A program made the position numbers and the translations under genes. The notes under the pieces are model-generated. The model did no database searches and was not told the DNA's origin. It was given only the letters and a program-made list of their open reading frames with translations. Shown in pieces: positions 16,922 to 26,091 of a stretch of 64,000 nt of DNA; the first letter of the stretch is position 1, and each line of letters opens with the position of its first letter. The DNA comes from Paraflavitalea sp. CAU 1676. GTDB lineage: Bacteria > Bacteroidota > Bacteroidia > Chitinophagales > Chitinophagaceae. Location of the stretch: contig NZ_JARHUJ010000011.1 of NCBI RefSeq assembly GCF_029223285.1, positions 124,001 to 188,000 on the forward strand. Reading direction: 5' to 3'.

Positions 16922-19900
16922 TTAGAAACTGATCCGGCAACCGATCTGCACCTGGTAGGGATCGCCCGAAGGCGTTACCACACCAGCTGTATTCACCGTA
17001 TAGTTGAAGCGCTTATTGGCTTTATCAAATTTAGCACCATAGAGGGCTTGTGTGCCCAGGTTTTTGTAGGCGCCTTCCCCCTTTTTGAGGAAGTTGGCAA
17101 AGTTGAAGATATCTGCAGAGAATTCAACTGCCAGTGGCTTCGTTTTGGAAAGGGATATCCTCTTGCTCACCCGCACGTCAAACACGCCGTAGAAGCCATT
17201 GATACCACCATTGCGCTCAGCAAACGTACCTGAATATTTATTGATATAATCCTTGATGCTTTGGCTGGCGGCGGGATTATCGAGAATAGCCTGCAAACCT
17301 TTCTTAACATCGGCAGCAGTTTCCCCGCCTTTGGTATCAAAAATATACGCCAGGTCGTTGGTGGTTACGAAGTCCGAATTGCTGTTCACACCAGAGAGCA
17401 GGCTGTACCTGGTGCCACCAATACCAGAATAACGTACACCCACATTAAAACCCCAGATCGTGGGAGAGGTAGCATAGAATACTACTTTATGACGGAACTG
17501 ATTGTCGGAGTAAGTTACCGTACTGAGATCGCGTGGATCATCTTTTACCGGCAACGACAGTGTTGACGTGTTGGCCACATTACCGTTGTAGGAAATATTG
17601 TCTTTTGCATCATTCCAGGTATAGCTCACTGATACTTCCCCGTCTTTATAATAGTTCCAGTTGGCATCTACCACCACAGCAAACTGATTTACCTTACCGT
17701 CGCTGTTCAGTTCCAGGACACGACCCAGCTTTTTACTGATACGGCCATTCAACCAATCACCATTTCCGCTGGCAGGCATCGAGTCGAGTGGGATGTATAC
17801 TCCACGGTTACCCTCTCCGGCAATTCTGAAGAATGGGTCTTTCACCATATTCCGGTCTACGTAATCATAGTTGTTGCGCCCCAACGTCATATAACCGGTA
17901 ACACCCACTTTCAGGCGTTCGGTGATGAAACGGGAGTAAGAGATATTCGCTTTGTATACCACTGGTACTTTCACATCAGGTCCATTCGTATTGATCGTAG
18001 GGATCTGGAATGCAGCCACCGTAGGGGCAGAAGCGGGATTATTGCGATAGCCTACAAAGTCAGCTACAGGCATATTGGGATTTCTAACGTCAACCGTTCC
18101 ATAATGTTTGCCATCAAAAGTAAGGTTATTGATGACCATGTAGTTGTTGAGGTCAGAAGCAAAAACACCGGCGCCCAGACGGATATAGTCGGTATGTTTT
18201 TCATTTACATCCCAGGTCAACTGGAAGCGGGGCTGCACGACGAAGGAAGCCAGTTTATTGTCTGTACGCAGGCCGAGTTCATCATATACCAGTTTGTTAA
18301 AGGGCGATGTTGGGTAATGCGCATAATCTAACCGAAGACCAAGCGTAACATCCATTCCTTTCGCCAGTTTGGTCTGCATCTGCCCATAGGCCCCGATATT
18401 GTAGATATTCGACACAACACTGGGATCTGTCATTAAAGGCACTTCGCGGAAATAGCGATAGGGTTTGTTGGCCAGGAAGTTCTGGATACTGTCGTAATGG
18501 AAACGACCATTTACTTCACTGCCATACAAAGAGCGGCCACGCGTGTACATGAAGTCTACACCAAATGTATACCGTACTGCATTGGTATTGTAATACAGGT
18601 TGTTCACCAGTTGAAATACATTGTTCCGGAACCACTCCTGTGCAAAGCGGTGGCCACCGATCTGGACATTGGTGGTGCGGTTGGCACCGTTGATATTAGA
18701 CAGCACACGCTCTACCACTGCCCGTGGAATATTGGCATCCGGCAAAGCATCGCCAGGTTCACTGCTTTGAGACGTGTACAGGTGTTGCACTTTCAACTCG
18801 TTGGTCAGTTTGGAGTTGATGGCCGAACGCAGCGTTGCCAGGAAGCTGTTGTCGAAATTAAAATCATTACCAGCCGATTCATACAAATTGATCGCGGTGT
18901 TGTCGACCAGACCAAGTTTGTTCACATCGTTGGTGAGGTTATTGCGGATCGTCAGCAGGTTTTTGGGATTGATCTGCCAGTCGAGGCGCAGGAAAGCGGC
19001 ATCGGAACTACGCTTCTTATCAAAAGAACCGTATTGGGGTTGTGTCTTCGAAACGCCGTATTTATCACGCCCAATCTTAACCACAGAGTCGAGCATCAAT
19101 TTGGTGATATTGAAACGGGTTTCGTCTGCCGGGGTTTGTACATCGGCAATCACGAGCGAACGCAGGTCCTGCTGGTGATCCCAGGCAAGGAAAAAGTGCA
19201 CTTTATCTTTAATGATGGGTCCACCGAGTGTGAAGCCATACTGATAGGTCGAGTAGTTGTTGCTTCTTTTATTTCCCCGGATATCATAGGGGCTGGCAAG
19301 CCAGTCGGCCCGGCCATAACCAAATACAGAGCCGGTAAGCGTATTGGTGCCCGATTTGGTAACCGCGCTCACGGTACCGCCGCCGGCGCGACCGTAAGTA
19401 ACATCATATTGGTTGGTAACGACCTTGAACTCACGCACCGCCTCTATCGAAATGCTGTAAGGTGCACCGCTGCGACTCGTGGTAGCGCCCGCCGAGGTAG
19501 GGTTTTTGGCATTCATACCGTCGATGGTATAATTGGTACCGGAGCCCAACTGCCCCGACAGGTTGCCGCCGCGACTAAGGGGCGACAGGTCGGTGAGGCT
19601 GGAGAAGTTACGGCCATTGATCGGCATTCGGGTCATTAACCGGGCAGAAATGGCTGTGGCAGCCCCCAGGTTTTCCACTTTGCCTTTGGAACGGTTAGTA
19701 GCGGCAGTAACCGTTACAGCCGCGATCTCCTGGGCTGCGTTCTTCAGGTCAAAGTTAACAGTCACCACATCACCCTGGCTGAGGTTGAAGACCGGCTTTT
19801 TTTGCACCCCAAAGCCCACAGAACTAACCTGTACAAAGTAAGGACCGCCAAGTGGAAGTTCTTTAAATACATAGTCACCTTTGGCATTGGTTATCGACGT

Positions 19901-20077
19901 AGAGGTAAAACCAGTTGATTCGTTCCTGACGGTTACGCTGGCGTTGGCCACCGGTTTGTTTTCCGCATCGGTTACTTTTCCAATGAAGGAGGCCTGGGTG
20001 GTTTGAGCGTAGCTGATAAAGGAAGAAGAAATTAGGACAAATAGAAATGTAAATAGAATGAGTAGTCGTTTTGGCAT
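16922..20077 (-). CDS. TonB-dependent receptor, Oar-like, with N-terminal carboxypeptidase-regulatory domain
   Basis: About 1051 residues from the ATG at 20077, with a signal peptide (MPKRLLILFTFLFVLISSSF then ISYAQ). A CarboxypepD_reg domain comes next ('ASFIGKVTDAENKPVANASV', about residues 30-115), then a plug with 'RMPINGRNFSSLTDLSPL', 'YTIDGMNAKNPTS' and 'VTNQYDVTYGRAGGGTVSAV', as in Oar-type outer-membrane proteins, then a large barrel ending in Phe (CRISF), suited to BAM insertion. Ligand unknown; Oar homologues are linked to adhesion and protein export. A -7 element lies at 20096-20103 and a strong terminator follows. It stands alone, without a SusD partner. Confidence 0.9.
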   Translation of the reverse strand: MPKRLLILFTFLFVLISSSFISYAQTTQASFIGKVTDAENKPVANASVTVRNESTGFTSTSITNAKGDYVFKELPLGGPYFVQVSSVGFGVQKKPVFNLSQGDVVTVNFDLKNAAQEIAAVTVTAATNRSKGKVENLGAATAISARLMTRMPINGRNFSSLTDLSPLSRGGNLSGQLGSGTNYTIDGMNAKNPTSAGATTSRSGAPYSISIEAVREFKVVTNQYDVTYGRAGGGTVSAVTKSGTNTLTGSVFGYGRADWLASPYDIRGNKRSNNYSTYQYGFTLGGPIIKDKVHFFLAWDHQQDLRSLVIADVQTPADETRFNITKLMLDSVVKIGRDKYGVSKTQPQYGSFDKKRSSDAAFLRLDWQINPKNLLTIRNNLTNDVNKLGLVDNTAINLYESAGNDFNFDNSFLATLRSAINSKLTNELKVQHLYTSQSSEPGDALPDANIPRAVVERVLSNINGANRTTNVQIGGHRFAQEWFRNNVFQLVNNLYYNTNAVRYTFGVDFMYTRGRSLYGSEVNGRFHYDSIQNFLANKPYRYFREVPLMTDPSVVSNIYNIGAYGQMQTKLAKGMDVTLGLRLDYAHYPTSPFNKLVYDELGLRTDNKLASFVVQPRFQLTWDVNEKHTDYIRLGAGVFASDLNNYMVINNLTFDGKHYGTVDVRNPNMPVADFVGYRNNPASAPTVAAFQIPTINTNGPDVKVPVVYKANISYSRFITERLKVGVTGYMTLGRNNYDYVDRNMVKDPFFRIAGEGNRGVYIPLDSMPASGNGDWLNGRISKKLGRVLELNSDGKVNQFAVVVDANWNYYKDGEVSVSYTWNDAKDNISYNGNVANTSTLSLPVKDDPRDLSTVTYSDNQFRHKVVFYATSPTIWGFNVGVRYSGIGGTRYSLLSGVNSNSDFVTTNDLAYIFDTKGGETAADVKKGLQAILDNPAASQSIKDYINKYSGTFAERNGGINGFYGVFDVRVSKRISLSKTKPLAVEFSADIFNFANFLKKGEGAYKNLGTQALYGAKFDKANKRFNYTVNTAGVVTPSGDPYQVQIGCRISF

Positions 20078-20095
20078 TTTCCCAAATTTTGGCGC

Positions 20096-20103
20096 CAAAA
20101 GTA
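20096..20103 (-). promoter_or_regulatory. -7 promoter element of the Oar-like receptor
   Basis: Read on the minus strand this is TACTTTTG (TAnnTTTG), ending 18 bases before the ATG at 20077. No clear TTTG at -33 is visible. Confidence 0.5.
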
Positions 20104-20286
20104 GACTTGTAGTATTTCCGGAATGTTAAATCCGGACCTGCCTGAATTAACAATTTGTTACATAATGGTACCCAACCCCCGGATCGAATATTACGAAAAA
20201 ATAGTATCTTCAGAATGTATGCCTTCGCCCCGAACAATTTGTGAGGGCAATAGTTATTCTGGACAACTGGACATAAATCAATTATC

Positions 20287-20898
20287 ATGAAACAAGGCCT
20301 TTGGATTTTATTGATGCTCTTTTCCGTTCCCGTACTGGCACAAAAAACAGTTTTTGAAGACTTTCAGAAGATTACCACCCTCGATCAGGCGCAGAAATAC
20401 GTCGATGCACACCCCGAGTTGAAGCCCACGATCCTGAAACTGTCTGCAGGCAGAGATACCTCCCTCATCGAGAAACGTTTACTGCGCCAAAAAAAGGGGG
20501 ATGTATTTTCGGTAGGATATGTTACCTATAAAGTAATTGAGGCCACTGAAGCTGTAAAATACCGTGCCCAATACGTGTTCCTGGATGGCGGCTCCTTATC
20601 GCCGTCACAAGTGGATAGCCTGCGGAAAACGATCGTGCAAAAAGCAAACAGTGGTGCCGATTTCAGCAAGTTGTCTGACCAATACACCATGGATGGAAAT
20701 ACCACCAAGGGTGATACGGACTGGTTTTTCGGTGAACTGATGTTCCCGAAGGAATTTCAGGACGCCGTAGCAGCCCACCAAAAAGGAGAGATCTTCTTTG
20801 TAGACGTATCTGACAAGGGATGGCATTACATCATCAAGAAGACGTATGACGACGACCTTAAAAAAGACATTGTCGTGTTGCGGGCAAACGGACGTTAA
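20287..20898 (+). CDS. PpiC/SurA-type peptidyl-prolyl isomerase, periplasmic
   Basis: A 203-residue protein with a signal peptide (MKQGLWILLMLFSVPVLAQ). The C-terminal about 110 residues have a parvulin layout: 'YRAQYVFLDGG', 'ADFSKLSDQYTMDGNTTKGDTDWFFGELMFPKEFQDAV', 'KGEIFFVDVSDKGWHYIIKKT'. That is the usual order of a rotamase domain (strand, 'S.D..T...GGDLG'-like turn, 'FE.A......G'). It probably assists folding of exported proteins. It lacks the SurA N-terminal helical core. It is divergent from the Oar-like receptor and could help assemble it (inference). Confidence 0.82.
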   Translation: MKQGLWILLMLFSVPVLAQKTVFEDFQKITTLDQAQKYVDAHPELKPTILKLSAGRDTSLIEKRLLRQKKGDVFSVGYVTYKVIEATEAVKYRAQYVFLDGGSLSPSQVDSLRKTIVQKANSGADFSKLSDQYTMDGNTTKGDTDWFFGELMFPKEFQDAVAAHQKGEIFFVDVSDKGWHYIIKKTYDDDLKKDIVVLRANGR

Positions 20899-20924
20899 AT
20901 AGTTACACCCAATCCATAACAAAA

Positions 20925-20960
20925 GAAGAAGGCACTTCCTTACGGGAAAGTGCCTTCTTC
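20925..20960. terminator. Bidirectional terminator between ppiC-like gene and mnmE
   Basis: GAAGAAGGCACTT (20925-20937) pairs with AAGTGCCTTCTTC (20948-20960), a 13-bp perfect stem between two convergent genes, with A-rich sequence to the left and GCTTT to the right. Confidence 0.82.
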
Positions 20961-20975
20961 GCTTTAGAGTCGTTT

Positions 20976-22355
20976 TTATTTTCCAATACAGAACTTGCTG
21001 AAAATATAATCAAGCTGATCTTCGGTAGTGATCTCGCCGGTGATCTCGCCAAGATAGTGTAAGCATCGGCGTATATCGAGCGCCAGCAGGTCGCCGGGTA
21101 TTTGATTGTCGAGCCCCGCACGGATATCCTGCAATGATTTCAATACTTCCTGCAATGCGTGGTAGTGCCGCGCATTGGTAACGACGGTATCCTCCGTTTG
21201 TAGTTGTCCCTGCAGCACCATATCTACCAGCCTTTCCTTGAGCACTTCAATATGCAGGTTTTGCTTGGCTGCGATGAAGATGATGCTGGAGCGCGCATCG
21301 AAATGATTGCGTATCTCATCACTGGCCAGGTCGGATTTGTTGCCTACCAGCAGGTACTTGAGTTGACGGTTGTCCAGATCGTGCTTTACTGCTTCCAACT
21401 CGGGCACCGTGGTTTGCTGCACATCGAAGAGATAAACCACCACGTCGGCCTGGGCCATTTTGGCCAAACTTCTCTCCACACCAATACTTTCAATAATGTC
21501 GCTGGTATGTTCACGAATACCGGCCGTATCTACCAGGCGGAATATAATACCGTCTATGTTCAGCACTTCCTCGATGGTATCGCGGGTGGTGCCGGCAATT
21601 TCACTAACAATTGCCCGGTTTTCATTGAGCAGTGCATTCAACAGGGTAGACTTACCAGCATTCGGTTTGCCAACAATGGCTACCTGCACACCGTGTTTGA
21701 TCACATTGCCCAACTTAAAGGAATGGAGGAGTTTCTCAACGGCGGTCTGTGACTCATTGATCAAAGTATAAAACCTCGAGCGATCGGCAAACTCCACATC
21801 CTCCTGCGAGAAATCCAGTTCCAGTTCGATCAGGGCAGAAAAGGACAATAACTGATCCCTCAATTGCTTCAACACCTCAGAAAAACCTCCCCGAATATTG
21901 TGTAAGGCTGCTTTGCGGGATGCCTCGGTATTGCTGGCGATCAGGTCGGCCACTGCTTCGGCCTGTGTAAGATCGAGTTTCCCGTGGAGGAAAGCACGCT
22001 GCGTAAACTCCCCCGGCTTAGCCAGGCGCGCACCGTGGTTCACGCATGCCTGGATTACCTGTTGCTGCACGTAGGGCGATCCATGGCAGGAAATTTCGAT
22101 GACATCTTCGCCGGTATAGGACCTGGGGCCCTTGAACAGGGAAACCACCACCTCATCCAGTACAACCCCTTCTTCCTTCAGGTACCCAACATGGATGGTA
22201 TGGGAAGGTTGAACCAGAAGATCTTTGGAGGGAAATAGTTTATTGATGATCTCAAAAGCTTGTTTTCCACTAATTCGAATAACCCCTATAGCGCCAATTC
22301 CCGGCGGTGTAGCCAGTGCCACGATCGTATCGTCCCATCCCAACAACTTTGCCAT
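20976..22355 (-). CDS. mnmE: tRNA uridine-5-carboxymethylaminomethyl(34) synthesis GTPase MnmE
   Basis: A 459-residue protein of full family length. The N-terminal tetrahydrofolate-binding domain contains 'DTIVALATPPGIGAIGVIRISG' features and 'DEVVVSLFKGPRSYTGEDVIEISCHG'. The embedded G domain shows G1 'GKPNAGKSTLL', G2 'IAGTTRDTIEE', G3 'DTAGI' and G4 'NKSD'. It ends with the diagnostic 'FCIGK', whose Cys is essential in MnmE. With MnmG it makes the cmnm5 modification on wobble U34 of certain tRNAs. mnmG is not in the window. Confidence 0.98.
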   Translation of the reverse strand: MAKLLGWDDTIVALATPPGIGAIGVIRISGKQAFEIINKLFPSKDLLVQPSHTIHVGYLKEEGVVLDEVVVSLFKGPRSYTGEDVIEISCHGSPYVQQQVIQACVNHGARLAKPGEFTQRAFLHGKLDLTQAEAVADLIASNTEASRKAALHNIRGGFSEVLKQLRDQLLSFSALIELELDFSQEDVEFADRSRFYTLINESQTAVEKLLHSFKLGNVIKHGVQVAIVGKPNAGKSTLLNALLNENRAIVSEIAGTTRDTIEEVLNIDGIIFRLVDTAGIREHTSDIIESIGVERSLAKMAQADVVVYLFDVQQTTVPELEAVKHDLDNRQLKYLLVGNKSDLASDEIRNHFDARSSIIFIAAKQNLHIEVLKERLVDMVLQGQLQTEDTVVTNARHYHALQEVLKSLQDIRAGLDNQIPGDLLALDIRRCLHYLGEITGEITTEDQLDYIFSKFCIGK

Positions 22356-22424
22356 ATACTATGCTTTTTATGCTCTCTAATGCCCTAAAATCTGCACAAA
22401 AATAGCATACCTGGCGGGAAACAG

Positions 22425-22449
22425 AACAGCCGGCGCGAGGCCGGCTGTT
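22425..22449 (-). terminator. Hairpin beyond the second TonB gene
   Basis: AACAGCCGGC (22425-22434) pairs with GCCGGCTGTT (22440-22449) around a GCGAG loop. The stem is strong but lacks a long T-run; it lies 53 bp past the stop of the TonB gene at 22502. Confidence 0.45.
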
Positions 22450-22501
22450 TAACGCTACAAATCAGCATCCTGACAATCGAGGACCTAACAATCAAGATCA
22501 A

Positions 22502-23335
22502 TTATTCTGTAGACAACTGAAAAATAATGGGCTGACGCTTATAGGATCTAACTTTTCGGCCATTTTGGATGGCTGGATCCCAACGACCACTTTTCTTAAT
22601 TACCCGGATGGCGGCATCCCAAAGTTCTTTCGGCCCCGCCAATGCCTCTACGTTACTTACATTACCGAGGGTATCCACTACAAACTGGATCTCCACTTTA
22701 CCCTGTATCTCGTTGTCAATCGCATCCTGAGGATAGTTGTTAGCGAGGTTCTTATTCAGGAATCGCGCCCAGGCTGGCGGTCCTCCAGGGTACATGGACT
22801 CGATCTCTACCTTACGAAAGATTCCATCGTCGTAGGGATCTTCTTTTTTCACAACTGCTGTAATGCCTTTGCCTGCATTTTCATCAGCAGGAGGGCCTGC
22901 TAAACCATCATCTTTAAAACCATCCACGTTCTTTGTGCCAATCTTGACATCATCGAGATCATCCACAGGAGGCGGTGCTTCTTCAGGTTTCACCTCCTCG
23001 TCGGGTGCGATCTTGATGTTGGTAAACTGCTTCGTCTCGATCTGTTTCATGGGCGGCGGTTCCTTAACAGGAGGCGGCTCTTGCGGCTTATCCTGTTCGA
23101 TTAATTTAAGCTCATTTACTGGAATGATGATCTCCTTAACGATCTGCTCTTTCTTGCCCATATTGGCGAATACATAGCCACCAATAAAAAGCAGCAATAC
23201 GGAAAGCATTCCGCTAATGGACATCAATAAACGGCGCTTGTACGTCTTACGTAGTTCGTAAGCGCCATACGATTTGTTCCGCCCCTCGAAAATGATATCG
23301 AGTACATCGGCGGTTAGGATCTTTGAAATCTCCAT
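22502..23335 (-). CDS. Energy transducer TonB (paralogue 1)
   Basis: A 277-residue protein. The N-terminus has the Bacteroidota TonB signature 'DVLDIIFEGRNKSYGAYELRKTY' (shown in parts: DVLDIIFEGRNK, YGAYELRKTY), then one membrane helix (about residues 38-58), a Pro-rich periplasmic linker ('QEPPPVKEPPPMK'), and a C-terminal TonB domain ('PPAWARFLNKNL', 'GKVEIQFVVDTLGNVSNVEALAG', 'RWDPAIQNGRKVRSY'). It should transmit proton-motive force from ExbB/ExbD to outer-membrane receptors. A terminator and a 418-bp gap separate it from the exbB operon, so it is probably transcribed separately. Start at 23335 is set by that conserved N-terminus. Confidence 0.92.
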   Translation of the reverse strand: MEISKILTADVLDIIFEGRNKSYGAYELRKTYKRRLLMSISGMLSVLLLFIGGYVFANMGKKEQIVKEIIIPVNELKLIEQDKPQEPPPVKEPPPMKQIETKQFTNIKIAPDEEVKPEEAPPPVDDLDDVKIGTKNVDGFKDDGLAGPPADENAGKGITAVVKKEDPYDDGIFRKVEIESMYPGGPPAWARFLNKNLANNYPQDAIDNEIQGKVEIQFVVDTLGNVSNVEALAGPKELWDAAIRVIKKSGRWDPAIQNGRKVRSYKRQPIIFQLSTE

Positions 23336-23751
23336 GGCAATTAATTTTACTAATAGGATGCCCTGGTGATTCAAATTCCATATAACTATATTTTTTTGAA
23401 ATCCGTGTGGAATCAGGCGGGTATTGCATCACAGCGATCTAAGATGCCCGTAACGGGCCAATTGTTCAGGAGAAAGACATCTATAATTAGGGAAACTAGA
23501 ACGACTCCAGAATAACAAACCAAATGCGTCCATTTATTGGTCGCATAACTGCTACCCTGCTGCGAAAATTCTTCTGCTCCTTTTATGCAGGACCTTATGG
23601 AGAATGTCAGGTTGGAAGTATGATAGCCTGTGCAACAGTTCCCGGTTCCTCCTTAGCGGTTAGCTCGCAACGTATGCCCCGGCAAGCAGAGGAGGCAGGC
23701 GATCAGTGAGGATACAGTAAAAAAGTTCCTGGCCTGAACCAGCTATGTGAA
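23336..23751. other. Gene-free stretch between two TonB genes
   Basis: About 415 bp without a convincing gene. A palindrome GCCCGT-A-ACGGGC occurs at 23446-23458 and could be an operator for the downstream TonB gene. A 61-residue frame at 23524-23709 has no recognisable features. I see no TAnnTTTG element on the minus strand. Confidence 0.5.
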
Positions 23752-23784
23752 ATAAAAAAATCCCCTCCGCAACCGGAGGGGATT
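23752..23784 (-). terminator. Terminator of the exbB-exbD-exbD-tonB operon
   Basis: AATCCCCTCCG (23759-23769) pairs with CGGAGGGGATT (23774-23784); on the minus strand the stem is followed by TTTTTTTATT. Confidence 0.9.
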
Positions 23785-23809
23785 TTACAATCATGTTTGA
23801 AGCGCTGTA

Positions 23810-24646
23810 TTAACCTTCTGTTTCCAGACGGAATACGATGGGCTGCTTCTTATAAGATTTAACCTGACGGCCATTCTGAACGGCAGGTGTCCATTTACCA
23901 CTCTTCTTGATAACGCGAACCGCTTCTGCACGCAGTTCTTCGGGACCACTGATCGCTTCTACATCACTTACGTTACCTTCTTTATCCACGATGAACTGGA
24001 TCACTACTGTACCCTGAACTTCGTTGTCGATAGCGTCTTGCGGATAGCGGAGCGTTTTGTTGAGGTAACGCTGCCATGCTGCAGAACCACCGGGATATTC
24101 TGATTCAATTTCTACTTTGGTAAATGTCTTATCCCAATCTTCTTCTACTTTCTTGGGAGCTTCTACCACACCTTTACCGGCGTCTTCAACAGGAGGTGCT
24201 ACGATACCTTCGTCTTTCACACCTTCCTGGTTAACGGTACCGATTTTGGTGTCTTCCAGTTTTTCAACCTCAGGTGGTTTTTCGTCCTCCTTCACTTCCT
24301 CATCCTTTACGATCTTGGGAGGGGTGAATTTGGCCATTTCCACTTTGGGAGGTTCTGGTGGCTTCGGTGGCGGAGGAGGAGGCGGCTCTTCTTTCCGTTC
24401 TTCCTGTTTGATCTCCTCCAACTGCACGTCTTGCACAACCATTTCTTTCTTGTCGTCTTCCTTGCTTAAGAAGTTTGACAGCACATAGCCACCAAACGAA
24501 AGCAATATGATAGACGCAGTTACAGTAAGAGCCGTCATCAGGCGCTTATTGTAGGTTTTGCGCAGTTGATAAGCTCCGTAATCCTTGTTCCTTCCCTCGA
24601 AGATGATATCAAGGACGTCGGCGCTTAATATTTTATTGATTTCCAT
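23810..24646 (-). CDS. Energy transducer TonB (paralogue 2, in the exb operon)
   Basis: A 278-residue protein. It starts with MEINKILSADVLDIIFEGRN and 'YGAYQLRKTYNKRL', has one membrane helix (about residues 38-58), then an acidic, proline-rich linker ('EERKEEPPPPPPPKPPEPPK', then many Lys/Glu), and a TonB C-terminal domain ('GTVVIQFIVDKEGNVSDVEA', 'KWTPAVQNGRQVKSYKK'). The last gene of an apparent exbB-exbD-exbD-tonB operon, 67 bp after the second exbD. It is closely similar in layout to the TonB gene at 22502, consistent with duplication followed by divergence of the linker. Confidence 0.95.
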   Translation of the reverse strand: MEINKILSADVLDIIFEGRNKDYGAYQLRKTYNKRLMTALTVTASIILLSFGGYVLSNFLSKEDDKKEMVVQDVQLEEIKQEERKEEPPPPPPPKPPEPPKVEMAKFTPPKIVKDEEVKEDEKPPEVEKLEDTKIGTVNQEGVKDEGIVAPPVEDAGKGVVEAPKKVEEDWDKTFTKVEIESEYPGGSAAWQRYLNKTLRYPQDAIDNEVQGTVVIQFIVDKEGNVSDVEAISGPEELRAEAVRVIKKSGKWTPAVQNGRQVKSYKKQPIVFRLETEG

Positions 24647-24713
24647 AAATGTGCTTTGTTATAAGATGCTTTACAACTAAGATTCCACACGCTTTTGGCG
24701 ATTATTTTTATTT

Positions 24714-25241
24714 TTATTGCAGAGACTTCGCAACTAATTGAAGCTCAACATCAAAAATATCCACCAGGGCGTAACGTTTAACCTCGTTGATGGTCATTTC
24801 ATCCAGTATATCGACCGTATTCTTATAAGTAGCATCAGGCGTTGGCTTGATCACCACCACGAAGTCCTCCGGATTGGTAGAACGCTTCTTGTTGATGATT
24901 ACATCCCGTACATCCTTAAAGCCGGTTGATTTAAAGTTGCTGCCATCGGGTAACAACTCCCCTTCATAATAGAAGACGGTGTTGTTTTTAGCCAAAATAA
25001 GGGTCAAAGCGCCAGAGGCCTTTACCTTATTCTGATCTTCAGGCTTTTCCGTGTCTTTCGGCAGGAAAAGCTTCATAGCCGTAGGCTGGCTCATCGTCGT
25101 GGTGAAGATGAAGAACGTGATAAGCAGGAATCCGAGGTCCACCATGGGCGTTAAGTCAACGCGCGTGGACAGCTTTTTCCCTTTCTTAACACCAGGTCCT
25201 TTTTTATGTCCCCCACCCGACGAGGTATCCATTTCTGCCAT
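24714..25241 (-). CDS. exbD: ExbD/TolR biopolymer transporter (second of two)
   Basis: A 175-residue protein. A basic, Gly/Lys-rich cytoplasmic tail (about residues 8-27) leads to 'RVDLTPMVDLGFLLITFFIF', a single membrane helix containing the Asp that carries protons in ExbD/TolR. The periplasmic part is about 125 residues. It works with ExbB as the stator of the TonB motor. It follows the first exbD after 32 bp. Confidence 0.93.
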   Translation of the reverse strand: MAEMDTSSGGGHKKGPGVKKGKKLSTRVDLTPMVDLGFLLITFFIFTTTMSQPTAMKLFLPKDTEKPEDQNKVKASGALTLILAKNNTVFYYEGELLPDGSNFKSTGFKDVRDVIINKKRSTNPEDFVVVIKPTPDATYKNTVDILDEMTINEVKRYALVDIFDVELQLVAKSLQ

Positions 25242-25273
25242 ATCGCAAATGTTTTTGGAGTTAGGAACTTTGT

Positions 25274-25942
25274 TTACTCGTCCGTTGCTTTACCGCCGGT
25301 AGCCTGGTTCCGCTTGTACAGGTCGGTACCTGCAGGAACGCCTTCCGGATCGGTGATCATAGAGAACTTAAATATCTCGTTCTTTTTCAGGGCATCGATG
25401 ATCCCCTTGAAAGATGGATATTTAGCGTCATTGTCACCCTTCACCAGGAGGTTCATTTTCTTACCGGTGAACGCACTGTTGGCGGCCCTTACCCACTCGA
25501 TCATTTGGTTATCGAGTGTGTCAACAGGGATACCCTCAGCCTTGTAGTTCTTGGCCTGGTCTGGGCTTAAAGCAAGATACGATTTTAGCTTCGAAAAAGG
25601 TACACCGATGAAGGCCCCGGTACGCTTGAAAGCTGCCTTTTCCTGGGCTGTAAGGCCCAGTGCCTTGGCCTGATCGACTGCGTCGATCACCGCTTCTTTT
25701 TCGTCGGGATTTTCATCATTTACCTGAAAATACACCTTACCTTCTTTATCCATCGTGATCAACACCACGTTCTTTTGGTCTACAGCCTTGGTAGACACCG
25801 ACTTAGGAGTCGTTACTGCCAACGCTTCAGGCGCCTTGAACTTGGTGGTGAGGATGAAGAACGACAGCAACAGGAAGGCCACGTCGCACATCGCCGTCAT
25901 ATCGACGGAGGTACTTTTCCTCGGTACTTTAACTTTTGGCAT
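25274..25942 (-). CDS. exbD: ExbD/TolR biopolymer transporter (first of two)
   Basis: A 222-residue protein, long for ExbD. It has the short basic tail 'MPKVKVPRKSTSVDM' and the helix 'TAMCDVAFLLLSFFILTTKF' with the conserved Asp. The periplasmic domain has an insertion of about 50 residues around 'AKALGLTAQEKAAFKRTGAF' not present in the second ExbD. Two unequal ExbD proteins beside one ExbB are common in Bacteroidota and may form a mixed dimer (inference). Confidence 0.92.
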   Translation of the reverse strand: MPKVKVPRKSTSVDMTAMCDVAFLLLSFFILTTKFKAPEALAVTTPKSVSTKAVDQKNVVLITMDKEGKVYFQVNDENPDEKEAVIDAVDQAKALGLTAQEKAAFKRTGAFIGVPFSKLKSYLALSPDQAKNYKAEGIPVDTLDNQMIEWVRAANSAFTGKKMNLLVKGDNDAKYPSFKGIIDALKKNEIFKFSMITDPEGVPAGTDLYKRNQATGGKATDE

Positions 25943-26091
25943 GATCTAAAAATTTTGTTTTCCTCAATAAGATGCAAACATTGCCAAATTCCATATTTAC
26001 CTGTCGCAACCTGGCCGGATTTGCCTTTTTTAGCCTTAACCAGGCATTTCACGATTCCTGGCCATGACGGGTAAACCGGAACTTCCCCCCA

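Noticed and set aside
23524-23709. 61-residue frame on the plus strand
   Set aside because: Has no signal peptide, domain or promoter; composition looks random.
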